In this document: in pieces, positions 50,856 to 58,515 of the stretch
How the letters are laid out: every line of letters starts with the position of its first letter
Numbering within the stretch: position 1 is the stretch's first letter
From: Gordonibacter faecis
GTDB lineage: Bacteria > Actinomycetota > Coriobacteriia > Coriobacteriales > Eggerthellaceae
Length of the DNA: 64,000 nucleotides
Direction of reading: 5' to 3'
Assembly: GCF_030077735.1 (NCBI RefSeq)
Contig: NZ_JASJEU010000014.1
Location: forward strand, 1-64,000
The notes under the pieces: model-generated
The model's database searches: none
What the model was told of the DNA's origin: nothing
What the model saw: the letters and a program-made list of their open reading frames with translations, nothing else
Program-made: the position numbers and the translations under genes

Positions 50856-51549
50856 GACAGGTCCTTCCTTGACCTCTGAGCGTGCACGCCTCCCGTAGCG
50901 CGCACGACGCACACCCCGAACGCACCGAGGCGTTCGGCGGCTCGCCTTCGAACAGGCCCACCACCGCCGTGATGCTTTTCGTGGGCACGAGCAAGTTCCC
51001 CTCCGTGCACACCAAACCGATGCGGCGCGGCGCGTCGAGCGCGTCGAGAAACGCGGGCTGCACGTCAAGCGGCAGGTCGCCGTAGCCGGGGCTGTAGCGG
51101 AAGTTCGTGCGCAGGCCGCGCGCGACAGCCTCTTCCACAATGCGGGCTTCCTCTGCGTCGGCCGCGGCCTCCACCAGCGACGACGCGGCGGCTCCGTACA
51201 TGAGCGCGTCCGTGGGGCTTATCGCCGCGCGCTGACGCAGCGCGCGCTCGCTTTCAACCCCCAGCGTGCACGCCATGAGCGCCACATCACGCGCACCCTC
51301 TAAGTGGCGCGCGATGTCACGCCCCTCAAGCACCAGGCCGCAACCCGCTAACACCACACGGCACTCGTTGGAGCGTTCAGAATCAAGGGGAAACACGGCA
51401 TGCACGCAGCGCGGGTGCAGTTCGCGTTCGCACGCTTCCACAGCTTCGTCGAAGCGGCCCGCCAGGTCAACGTCGAGTTCCTGGCCGCTGTAGCCCAGGT
51501 AGCGCAGCGCCTCGGCGCGGTCGACGCGCAAACGCCCATCAGGCGCCAT
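50848..51549 (-). CDS. Stand-alone methionine synthase activation protein
   Basis: The 233-residue protein corresponds to the MetH reactivation domain made as a separate chain. 'DALMYGAAASSLVEAAAD' and 'RFRYSPGYGDLPLDVQ'-type sequence (here 'NFRYSPGYGDLPLDVQ') form the SAM-binding site. A Cys-rich end 'CASCALREAC' follows, as in other stand-alone versions. It starts at the ATG at 51549, which overlaps the metF stop by one base, and ends 8 bases into metH. It should methylate oxidised cobalamin on MetH with SAM and a reductant. Confidence 0.87.
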   Translation of the reverse strand: MAPDGRLRVDRAEALRYLGYSGQELDVDLAGRFDEAVEACERELHPRCVHAVFPLDSERSNECRVVLAGCGLVLEGRDIARHLEGARDVALMACTLGVESERALRQRAAISPTDALMYGAAASSLVEAAADAEEARIVEEAVARGLRTNFRYSPGYGDLPLDVQPAFLDALDAPRRIGLVCTEGNLLVPTKSITAVVGLFEGEPPNASVRSGCASCALREACTLRGQGRTCHG

Positions 51550-52466
51550 TAAGAAACCGCCTCGTCGGAGCCAGCCGCAGCCGCGCCCTGCTTCCACGAA
51601 GCGCGCAGGGCCGACGCGCAGGCGCGCGCAATGTCGGGCTGGTTCATCGTGTACACGTGCAGGCCGTCCACGCCATGCGCCTGCAACTCCACCAGCTGCG
51701 CGCACGCATATTCAATGCCGGCCGCACGCAGGGCCGCGGGGTCGTCCTCGTACTTCGCCAACAGCTTGATAATGGGAGATGGCAGCGAGGCACCGCACAT
51801 GAACACCATGCGCTCGATCTGTGCTTTCCCGAGAAACGGCATGATGCCGCACGCGATGGGAACCGTGATGCCCGCCTTATCGGCTGCCTCGCGGAAGCGG
51901 TAGTAGTACTCGTTTTCGAAGAACAGCTGCGTCACGAAGAACCGCGCGCCCGCGTCCTGCTTCTGCTTGAGGTGTGCAACCGACGCCTTGAAGTTGGTAC
52001 ACTCGATGTGCCCCTCCGGATACGCCGCCGCACCCACGCAAAACCCCTCGTCAGCCAACCGCATGATGAGGTCTTTCGCGAAACGGAACGGCCCTGCGTC
52101 AGGCTCCGTCCCCGGCACGCGGTCGCCGCGCAGCGCGAGCACGTTCGTCACGCCCTTGTGCTTGAGGTCGTCGAGCGCCGCCGCGAGCGAGTCCTCCGTG
52201 GCGCCCGCGCAGGTGAGATGCGCCACGGTGGGCACGTCGAAGTCGTCGTGGATCATTGCGGCCACGTCGGCCGTGGCGCGCTTGTTGCCGCTGCCGCCGG
52301 CCGAATACGTCACGCTCACGAAGTCGGGCAGCAGCATGGCTAGTTCAGCGGCCACTTCGTGCGCCGTTTCCAGCGTGAGGTCGCCCTTGGGCGGGAATAT
52401 CTCGAACGACAGGGGTTGCCGTCCCGTCGCGCGAGCCTGGTCATAGATGTCACATACGGTTCTCAT
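51549..52466 (-). CDS. metF: Methylenetetrahydrofolate reductase
   Basis: The 305-residue protein has the TIM-barrel MetF motifs 'LSFEIFPPKG', 'VSVTYSAGGSG', 'HLTCAG', 'LALRGD' and 'FVTQLFFE'. It reduces methylene- to methyl-tetrahydrofolate for MetH, encoded downstream in the same operon (1-base overlap with the activation protein). I start it at the ATG at 52466, not the in-frame ATG at 52475, because the latter lies inside the -10 box; there is no ribosome-binding site, consistent with a leaderless message. No MetV-type zinc/Fe-S partner is seen nearby. Confidence 0.9.
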   Translation of the reverse strand: MRTVCDIYDQARATGRQPLSFEIFPPKGDLTLETAHEVAAELAMLLPDFVSVTYSAGGSGNKRATADVAAMIHDDFDVPTVAHLTCAGATEDSLAAALDDLKHKGVTNVLALRGDRVPGTEPDAGPFRFAKDLIMRLADEGFCVGAAAYPEGHIECTNFKASVAHLKQKQDAGARFFVTQLFFENEYYYRFREAADKAGITVPIACGIMPFLGKAQIERMVFMCGASLPSPIIKLLAKYEDDPAALRAAGIEYACAQLVELQAHGVDGLHVYTMNQPDIARACASALRASWKQGAAAAGSDEAVS

Positions 52467-52473
52467 GCGGGTC

Positions 52474-52502
52474 ATTATACGGAAGCGCCCGGGGCCCGGC
52501 AA
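52474..52502 (-). promoter_or_regulatory. metF promoter giving a leaderless transcript
   Basis: On the minus strand -35 TTGCCG (52497-52502), 17-base spacer and perfect -10 TATAAT (52474-52479). The ATG of metF begins 7 bases after the -10, where transcription should start. Confidence 0.7.
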
Positions 52503-52518
52503 ACCGGAACCCGGGCGC
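52485..52518 (-). terminator. Hairpin after the TspO-like gene, overlapping the metF promoter
   Basis: GCGCCCGGG (52485-52493) pairs perfectly with CCCGGGCGC (52510-52518), with an inner CCGG/CCGG. It lies 24 bases after the upstream gene's stop and contains the metF -35 box in its loop. No T run. Confidence 0.55.
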
Positions 52519-52541
52519 ACACCATTTACTCACCGAACGCG

Positions 52542-53378
52542 TTAGCGCCCCACCGCCTGGCGAAGCTTCCCGATGGGAGCCCACGTAAACACCGCGCCCA
52601 CGATGCACAGCACAAACACGAGGCCGGACACGAATCCCGAGGCCGGCGCCACGTTCACGCCCACACCGATGAGCGCCCACAGAAACACAATCTGGAAGAA
52701 GTTATCCTGATAGGTCTTCTTCATGATGTAGCCCAGCACCAGCACGCCAGCCGTGAGTGCTATCACCGACAGCCCGTTCAGGAACGGCACGCCGCCGTCA
52801 AGCACGCGCGTAATGAGGATGGCCATGTTCGCCAGCGTGGCCACGGTCACCCACGCGGTGTAGAGCGACACGGGAATCCAGCCGGCGCCCGAGGTGGCCG
52901 TGCGGCGCACGTTCATGTAGAGCGCCGCCAGCGTGGCCCACTCGGCCAGAATGACGATGAAGGAGATTCCCACCAGCTCAAAGTACCAAAGCGCCAGCCA
53001 GAGCACGTTCAGCACGCAGCTGGCAATGAACAGCACCGACGTGGGCGTGAACCGCTTCGGCCGCGCCGGGGCCTGGCGCGTGTACGCCACCAGCCACACA
53101 ATCATGGCAATATAGATGACCGACCAGATGGAGAACACGTAGCCGGCCGGCGTGAACCACGTGAACACGCCGTAGGCCACGGTGGCCGACGTGTTACCGC
53201 CCAGCTGACCTCCTTCTATGACCGCGTTGCCAATAAGCGTGAGCGCGTAGACAATCCACATGGTCACCGTTTCAGGCGTGAGATAGCCGCCGCGCTCAAG
53301 CTTGCGCCCGGTGTGCGTGTTGCGAGCCCGCTGGACAACGCCGGGGGCCGCTGTTGCATGATAGGCATGATTAGGCAT
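52542..53378 (-). CDS. TspO/MBR-like tryptophan-rich membrane protein
   Basis: The 278-residue protein has about seven membrane segments after a cytoplasmic N-terminus of roughly 35 residues. 'FTPAGYVFSIWSVIYIAMIVW' and 'CVLNVLWLALWYF' resemble the tryptophan-rich sensory protein family in a longer, seven-segment form. Its ligand is unknown; TspO proteins bind porphyrins or act as stress sensors. GCGAGGTG precedes the ATG at 53378. It is a single gene ahead of metF, separated by a hairpin. Confidence 0.75.
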   Translation of the reverse strand: MPNHAYHATAAPGVVQRARNTHTGRKLERGGYLTPETVTMWIVYALTLIGNAVIEGGQLGGNTSATVAYGVFTWFTPAGYVFSIWSVIYIAMIVWLVAYTRQAPARPKRFTPTSVLFIASCVLNVLWLALWYFELVGISFIVILAEWATLAALYMNVRRTATSGAGWIPVSLYTAWVTVATLANMAILITRVLDGGVPFLNGLSVIALTAGVLVLGYIMKKTYQDNFFQIVFLWALIGVGVNVAPASGFVSGLVFVLCIVGAVFTWAPIGKLRQAVGR

Positions 53379-53514
53379 GATGCACCTCGCTTTCTTACTA
53401 GGTAGGTGCCTCAGTGTAGCGCTGCGCGCAGGCGAAACCCGTTACGGGAGTCTGGCAGTCCTGAATCGCTTCGGCGCAGATCAGAAGCATAGTTGTAAGC
53501 GATGAGGGGCGCGA

Positions 53515-54771
53515 TTAGCCGATGCGCATGCGCAGAAGGTCGCCGGGGGCGAGGGGCGCGTGGGGCGTGGCGGCGGCGGCGCTCGTGGTGTCGCAGGCTT
53601 CTGGGTCGAAGCAGTAGCGTTCAGCCGAACGGTTCGCGACAGGCACCGGCGTGGGCACGCCTTTTTCGGGAAGCCACGCGAGGTTGCGCACCCGCACGCG
53701 CGTGACAGGGCGATGCGGCGCGAGCACTTCCAGTTCGTCACCTTCGCTGAAGCGGTTGTAGCAGGTGACAATCGTGCGTTCGCCCACCTCTTCCACAGTG
53801 GCGGCGTGCAGGCACTCCTTCACGTAGCCGTCGCGCTCGGGCGTCTGGGTGGCGCGCCCGTAGTAGAAGCCGGTGGAATACGGGCGGTGCGAGACGGTGA
53901 GCAGCTCGGGCGCAACCTCGGCGGGGTCGGCACCGTCGAGCACGGCGCGGTAGGCGTGCACCACCGTGGCCACGTAGAACGCCTTCTTGTTGCGGCCCTC
54001 AATCTTGAAGGACGTGATGCCGGCCGCCGCGAGATCGTCCAGGTGCGCAAGCATGTTGAGGTCCTGCGCGTTCATGACGTAGGTGCCGCGCACGTCCTCT
54101 TCAATGGGGTAGAACTCGCCGGGGCGCTGCTCTTCCACCAGCGCATAGCTCCAGCGGCACGGCTGCGCACAGTAACCTTTGTTGCCGGAGCGCCCGGTCA
54201 TGGCCGAGCTGATGAGGCAGCGGCCCGACACAGCCATGCACATGGCACCGTGTACGAACGCCTCCAGCTCCAACTCACGCGGGGCATCAGCGCGCATGCG
54301 GGCGATGTCTTCCACGCTCATCTCGCGGGCACACACTACGCGGCTTGCGCCCAGCTCATGCCACATGCGGGCCGCTTCCGCGTTGCAGACGCCCGCCTGC
54401 GTGCTCACGTGCAGATGCACGCCCGGCGCGTGCTTTCGCGCGAGCGAGAACGCGCCGAGGTCGCTCACGATGAAGGCATCCACGCCGGCGGCCGCGAGGG
54501 CTTCCAGGTACGCAGGGAGCGCGACGAGGTCATCGGCATCCATGAGCGCGTTTAGCGTCACATACGCACGTGCGCCCGCAGCATGCGCGCAGGCCACCGC
54601 CGCAGGCACCTCATCAAGCGCAAAGTTCGTCGCCCGCTGGCGCAGCCCAAAGCGGTCGCACGCAAAGTACACCGCATCCGCCCCAAACCGCACCGCCGCC
54701 TCCAACTGCCCTCGCCCACCCGCAGGCGCCAGCAGTTCAGGAATGGTGCGGTTGTCAGCAGAAGTGGTCAT
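53515..54771 (-). CDS. Peptidase U32-family protein (tRNA/rRNA hydroxylation type)
   Basis: The 418-residue protein has the U32 signature 'FVHGAMCMAVSGRCLISS' with 'NKGYCAQPCRW' and 'KIEGRNK'. Cysteines in the signature (C..C..C..C) bind an Fe-S cluster in studied members. Despite the name, characterised U32 proteins such as TrhP and RlhA hydroxylate tRNA or rRNA using prephenate; the length best fits the TrhP (YegQ) type. It lies 2 bases after cysS and is surely co-transcribed with it. Confidence 0.85.
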   Translation of the reverse strand: MTTSADNRTIPELLAPAGGRGQLEAAVRFGADAVYFACDRFGLRQRATNFALDEVPAAVACAHAAGARAYVTLNALMDADDLVALPAYLEALAAAGVDAFIVSDLGAFSLARKHAPGVHLHVSTQAGVCNAEAARMWHELGASRVVCAREMSVEDIARMRADAPRELELEAFVHGAMCMAVSGRCLISSAMTGRSGNKGYCAQPCRWSYALVEEQRPGEFYPIEEDVRGTYVMNAQDLNMLAHLDDLAAAGITSFKIEGRNKKAFYVATVVHAYRAVLDGADPAEVAPELLTVSHRPYSTGFYYGRATQTPERDGYVKECLHAATVEEVGERTIVTCYNRFSEGDELEVLAPHRPVTRVRVRNLAWLPEKGVPTPVPVANRSAERYCFDPEACDTTSAAAATPHAPLAPGDLLRMRIG

Positions 54772-54773
54772 GG

Positions 54774-56282
54774 TTAGGCCAGCGTGACTCGGGGGCCCTG
54801 CGGGGTGTCTTCAATGACGAAGCCCAGGTCAGTGAGGCCGTCGCGGACGGCGTCGGCGCGGCCCCAGTCTTTGGCGGCGCGGGCTTCGGTGCGGGCGGCC
54901 AAGAGCGCTTCCACGGCCTCGGTCGTGTTGCAGCCCTCGTAGCCGGCCAGCTCAGCTGCCAGGTTAACCACCTCAGCGGGGTAGCCATCGTCGCCTTCCC
55001 CGCAGCCCGCTTCAGGAGCCGCCACGTCGATGCCAAACACGCCCAGCAGCTCCACAATCACCCCGCGCGCGTCGCGCAGCGCCGGCACGTCGGTGATGGA
55101 CACGGTCTTGCCCGCGGTCTGCGCGTTCACGTCAGCGATGAAATCAAACACCTCGCCCAACGCCTTGCAGGTGTTGAAGTCGTCATCCATGGCCAGGATG
55201 AAGCCCATCTTCACCGCGCGGGTGCGCTCCATGAGCGCGCGCACGTCAAGCGGCGAAGGAATGTCCGCGGCATTTTCCAGCAGCCAGTCGAGGTTCTTCA
55301 CGGCGTTTTTGATGCGCCCAAGCGCCGCACCTGCCTCAGCCAGGCGTTCGTCGGAGAAGTCGAGCGGGCTGCGGTAGTGCGTCTGCAGCATGAGGAAGCG
55401 CAGCACAGCCGGGTCGGTCACCTCCAGCACGTCGTGCAGCAGCTTGAAGTTCCCGAGCGATTTGCTCATCTTTTCGGAGTTGATTTGCAGCATGCCGCCG
55501 TGCATCCAGTGGTTCGCGAACGTGCAGCCGCACGCCGCCTCGCTCTGTGCGCGTTCGTTCTCGTGGTGCGGAAACACCAGGTCGGCCCCGCCGCCGTGGA
55601 TGTCGAACGGCAGACCCAGGTACTTGCGCGACATGGCAGAGCACTCGATGTGCCAGCCCGGACGCCCCATTCCCCAGGGCGATTCCCACGCGGGCTCACC
55701 AGGCTTAGCGGCCTTCCACAGCGCGAAGTCGAGCGGGTCGCGCTTGCGATCTTCCACACCCTTGCCGTCGGCACGCAGCTCGCGGTGGCCGCTTTCCATC
55801 TCATCCACGTTGCGACCGGACAGTTCGCCATAGGCCGCATACGAGCGCACGGCGAAGTACACGTCACCGTCCACGTCATAGGCGTGCCCACCGTCGATGA
55901 GTTCCTGAATGAGCTCAATCATCGCGGGGATTTCCTCGGTGGCTTTCGGGCGCACATCGGGGTCGAGCACGCCCGCGGCACGCATATCTTCGATAAACGC
56001 TGCGGTGTATTCGGCAGCCACCTCGGCGGCATCGCGTCCCTCTTCGTTCGCCTTGTTGATAATCTTGTCGTCCACGTCGGTGACGTTCTGCACAAACGTC
56101 ACGTCAAAGCCGCGCCACATGAGGTAGCGGCGAATCACGTCGAACGAGATGAACGTGCGCGCGTTGCCAATGTGAATGCGGTTGTACACGGTGGGGCCGC
56201 ACACGTACATGCCCACCTTGCCGCGCTCGAGCGTTTCGAGGTCAACCTTTTCGCGCACCTTGGTGTCGTAGAGTCTAATCAT
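54774..56282 (-). CDS. cysS: Cysteinyl-tRNA synthetase
   Basis: The 502-residue class I synthetase has zinc ligand Cys28 ('YVCGPTVYN'), 'HIGN' (37-40) and 'KMSKS'. 'GRPGWHIECSAMS' and 'HHENERAQSEAACG' contain the other zinc ligands and tRNA contacts. It charges tRNA-Cys. Its ATG overlaps the cysE stop (ATGA), the classical cysE-cysS arrangement linking cysteine synthesis and use. Confidence 0.95.
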   Translation of the reverse strand: MIRLYDTKVREKVDLETLERGKVGMYVCGPTVYNRIHIGNARTFISFDVIRRYLMWRGFDVTFVQNVTDVDDKIINKANEEGRDAAEVAAEYTAAFIEDMRAAGVLDPDVRPKATEEIPAMIELIQELIDGGHAYDVDGDVYFAVRSYAAYGELSGRNVDEMESGHRELRADGKGVEDRKRDPLDFALWKAAKPGEPAWESPWGMGRPGWHIECSAMSRKYLGLPFDIHGGGADLVFPHHENERAQSEAACGCTFANHWMHGGMLQINSEKMSKSLGNFKLLHDVLEVTDPAVLRFLMLQTHYRSPLDFSDERLAEAGAALGRIKNAVKNLDWLLENAADIPSPLDVRALMERTRAVKMGFILAMDDDFNTCKALGEVFDFIADVNAQTAGKTVSITDVPALRDARGVIVELLGVFGIDVAAPEAGCGEGDDGYPAEVVNLAAELAGYEGCNTTEAVEALLAARTEARAAKDWGRADAVRDGLTDLGFVIEDTPQGPRVTLA

Positions 56283-56950
56283 GAGCGCTTCTCCTGCTTC
56301 TCAAGCTCTTCTAGTTTCTTTTCGAGCGCTTGGATGCGCTCGCAGAGGTTCTCGCACTGCTCTTCAATGGGATCGGGCAGGTTCTCGCGGTGCTTCGCGG
56401 CGTCCTTGGCCTCGCGCTCCACGCGCTTGCCGTCGCGCATGACAATGTGCCCCGGGATGCCCACCACCGTGGAGTTCGGCGGTACGTCCTTCACCACCAC
56501 AGCGCCGCCTCCCACCTTGGAGTTTTCGCCGATGGTGATGTTGCCCAACACCGATGCGCCCACGCCCACCAGCACGTTGTTTTCCAGCGTGGGGTGGCGC
56601 TTACCAATTTCGTGGCCGGTGCCACCCAGTGTGACGCCCTGATAGAGCGTGCAATCGTCGCCGATGATGGTGGTTTCGCCAATGATAACGCCCATGGCGT
56701 GGTCGATGAAGAAGCGTCGCCCAATCTGCGCCGCCGGGTGGATTTCAACGCCCGTCATCCAGCGGGTGAACTGGGACGATATGCGCGCAAGACTTTTGAG
56801 ACCGTGATTCCACAGCCAATGCTCCACCACGTGCGACCAGCGCGCGTGCAGTCCCGGATACGTCAACCAAATGACGAACGAGTTCTGCGCCGCCGGATCG
56901 CGCTCCTTAACAGCCTGAATATCCTCGCCAATAGTTTTGAAAATGTTCAC
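56279..56950 (-). CDS. cysE: Serine O-acetyltransferase
   Basis: The 223-residue left-handed beta-helix acetyltransferase has hexapeptide repeats ('HPAAQIG', 'FIDHAMGVIIGETTIIG', 'GVTLGGTG') and a C-terminal coiled coil ('ERIQALEKKLEELEKQEK'). It makes O-acetylserine for cysteine synthesis. It starts at GTG 56950 with GAGAGGG upstream and is coupled to cysS by a four-base overlap. Confidence 0.92.
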   Translation of the reverse strand: MNIFKTIGEDIQAVKERDPAAQNSFVIWLTYPGLHARWSHVVEHWLWNHGLKSLARISSQFTRWMTGVEIHPAAQIGRRFFIDHAMGVIIGETTIIGDDCTLYQGVTLGGTGHEIGKRHPTLENNVLVGVGASVLGNITIGENSKVGGGAVVVKDVPPNSTVVGIPGHIVMRDGKRVEREAKDAAKHRENLPDPIEEQCENLCERIQALEKKLEELEKQEKRS

Positions 56951-57022
56951 AAAAACCCTCTCTGTCGATGGAGAATTGTAGCACAGCGTCTGACGCCGGC
57001 CGCAATCCAGAGCAGCCGGCTC

Positions 57023-57529
57023 TTAGAAACATCGACAGAGTAAACACACGGCGGTGGCGGAGATGCCTTCTTCGCGGCCTTCGAAGCCGAGGTGTTCGGT
57101 GGTGGTGGCTTTCACGCCCACGTTCTCGACGGAAATGCCCATGGCGGCGGCCAGTTTTTCGCGCATGGCGTCGCGGTAGGGCGAGAGTTTGGGGGCCTGA
57201 GCAGCAATGACGGAATCGACGTCCAGGATGGTGTAGCCTTCTGCGCGCACCTTGTCAGCCACGGCGGACAGAAGTTTGAGGGAGTCGGCGTCCTTGTAGG
57301 CGGGGTCGGTGTCGGGGAACAGCTTCCCGATGTCGCCGCCGCGGATGCCGCCCAGAAGCGCGTCGGAAATGGCGTGCGCCAACACGTCGGCATCCGAATG
57401 ACCCAGCAGCCCGCGCGTGTGCGGAATGTCCACGCCGCCCAGGATAAGCTTGCGCCCCTCAGCGAACGCGTGCACGTCATACCCTTGGCCTATACGGAGG
57501 GCGGAAAATGCTTCGGTCAGATCGGTCAC
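57023..57529 (-). CDS. ispF: 2-C-methyl-D-erythritol 2,4-cyclodiphosphate synthase
   Basis: The 168-residue protein has the IspF motifs 'GQGYDVHAF' (metal ligands Asp18 and His20), 'LLGHSDADVLAHAISDALLGG' and 'KATTTEHLGFEGREEGI'. It catalyses the fifth step of the MEP isoprenoid pathway. GTG start at 57529 with AGGGGAGA upstream. The C-terminus is extended by 'LCRCF', with two cysteines of unknown role. ispD lies upstream on the same strand. Confidence 0.95.
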   Translation of the reverse strand: MTDLTEAFSALRIGQGYDVHAFAEGRKLILGGVDIPHTRGLLGHSDADVLAHAISDALLGGIRGGDIGKLFPDTDPAYKDADSLKLLSAVADKVRAEGYTILDVDSVIAAQAPKLSPYRDAMREKLAAAMGISVENVGVKATTTEHLGFEGREEGISATAVCLLCRCF

Positions 57530-57570
57530 TGGTTCTCCCCTATCAGCGCGCGGCTTGCAGCTGTGGCACG

Positions 57571-58413
57571 CTATTGCTCCAGGTCTTTCAGGTAAATGGC
57601 TCGCACGGCGGCGGCGAGCATCAGGTAGTCTTCGGGGACGGTCAGCTTGATGTTGTCGCGCTTGCCTTCCACTACGAGCACACGGCCACCCAAACGCTCA
57701 ATGAGCGACGAGTCGTCGGTGCCCACAAAGCCGTCCGACAGCGCCGAGGCATGGGCGCGGCGGTAGATGCCCGCACGGAACACCTGCGGCGTCTGGGCAT
57801 TCCAGAACACACGGCGGTCGGGCGTGCCCATGATCACGCCATTCTCCACCACTTTAAGCGTGTCGACGGCCGGATGCGCCACCACAGCGCCGTCGCAGTC
57901 GATGTTGCCTTTCAGCGTGGCAATGGTATGCCCAATGAGTTCGGGTGAAATGAGCGGGCGCGCGCCATCGTGCAGGATGACGTATTCGTACTCGTCGGGC
58001 ACGAATTCCAGGCCGGAGAACGCGGACTCCTGACGGCTCGGGCCGCTCGGTGCCACCACCACGGGCGTCACAAACGGGAATGGGTCGATGGCTTTCTTCA
58101 GATACTCATCGCAGCGGTCTTCAGGGCACACAATAACAATGAGCCCGATGTCGCCCACCGCGTCAAACGCCTCAGCCGACCACGTGAGAATGGGCTTGCC
58201 GGCAATTTCCACCAGCTGCTTGCCGCCCTCTTTGCCGAAGCGCTCCCCCGTTCCGCCAGCCAAAATGATGGCTGCCGTCTGCGGGTTCTTGTCCACTTCG
58301 CCCTTCAGCCCGTGCAGCGACTGCGCAAGGGTATCCAAGTCCAAATCATCACTCGTCAACTCCGGCGCGCGCAGCACCTCCGACGAAAAGATAGGGTCAA
58401 TGGTTTTGGGCAT
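57571..58413 (-). CDS. ispD: 2-C-methyl-D-erythritol 4-phosphate cytidylyltransferase
   Basis: The 280-residue protein has 'AIILAGGTGERFG', 'KQLVEIAGKPILTWS', 'LHDGARPL' and 'QTPQVF', the IspD nucleotide-binding and active-site motifs. An N-terminal extension of about 45 residues precedes the catalytic fold and is acidic, with no known role. GAGAGGGA precedes the ATG at 58413. ispF follows after 41 bases, giving two consecutive-pathway genes in one unit. Confidence 0.94.
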   Translation of the reverse strand: MPKTIDPIFSSEVLRAPELTSDDLDLDTLAQSLHGLKGEVDKNPQTAAIILAGGTGERFGKEGGKQLVEIAGKPILTWSAEAFDAVGDIGLIVIVCPEDRCDEYLKKAIDPFPFVTPVVVAPSGPSRQESAFSGLEFVPDEYEYVILHDGARPLISPELIGHTIATLKGNIDCDGAVVAHPAVDTLKVVENGVIMGTPDRRVFWNAQTPQVFRAGIYRRAHASALSDGFVGTDDSSLIERLGGRVLVVEGKRDNIKLTVPEDYLMLAAAVRAIYLKDLEQ

Positions 58414-58458
58414 GGCAATCCCTCTCGCAGTCGTTCATTAGTCTTCACATAGTATGAC

Positions 58459-58490
58459 AGAGCGCGCGGCCTTCGCAAGCCGCGCGCTCT
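58459..58490 (-). terminator. Terminator hairpin after clpC
   Basis: AGAGCGCGCGGC (58459-58470) pairs perfectly with GCCGCGCGCTCT (58479-58490), 26 bases after the clpC stop. The following bases are not T-rich. Confidence 0.65.
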
Positions 58491-58515
58491 CGTTTCATTA
58501 TAATGTCAGTCGGCG

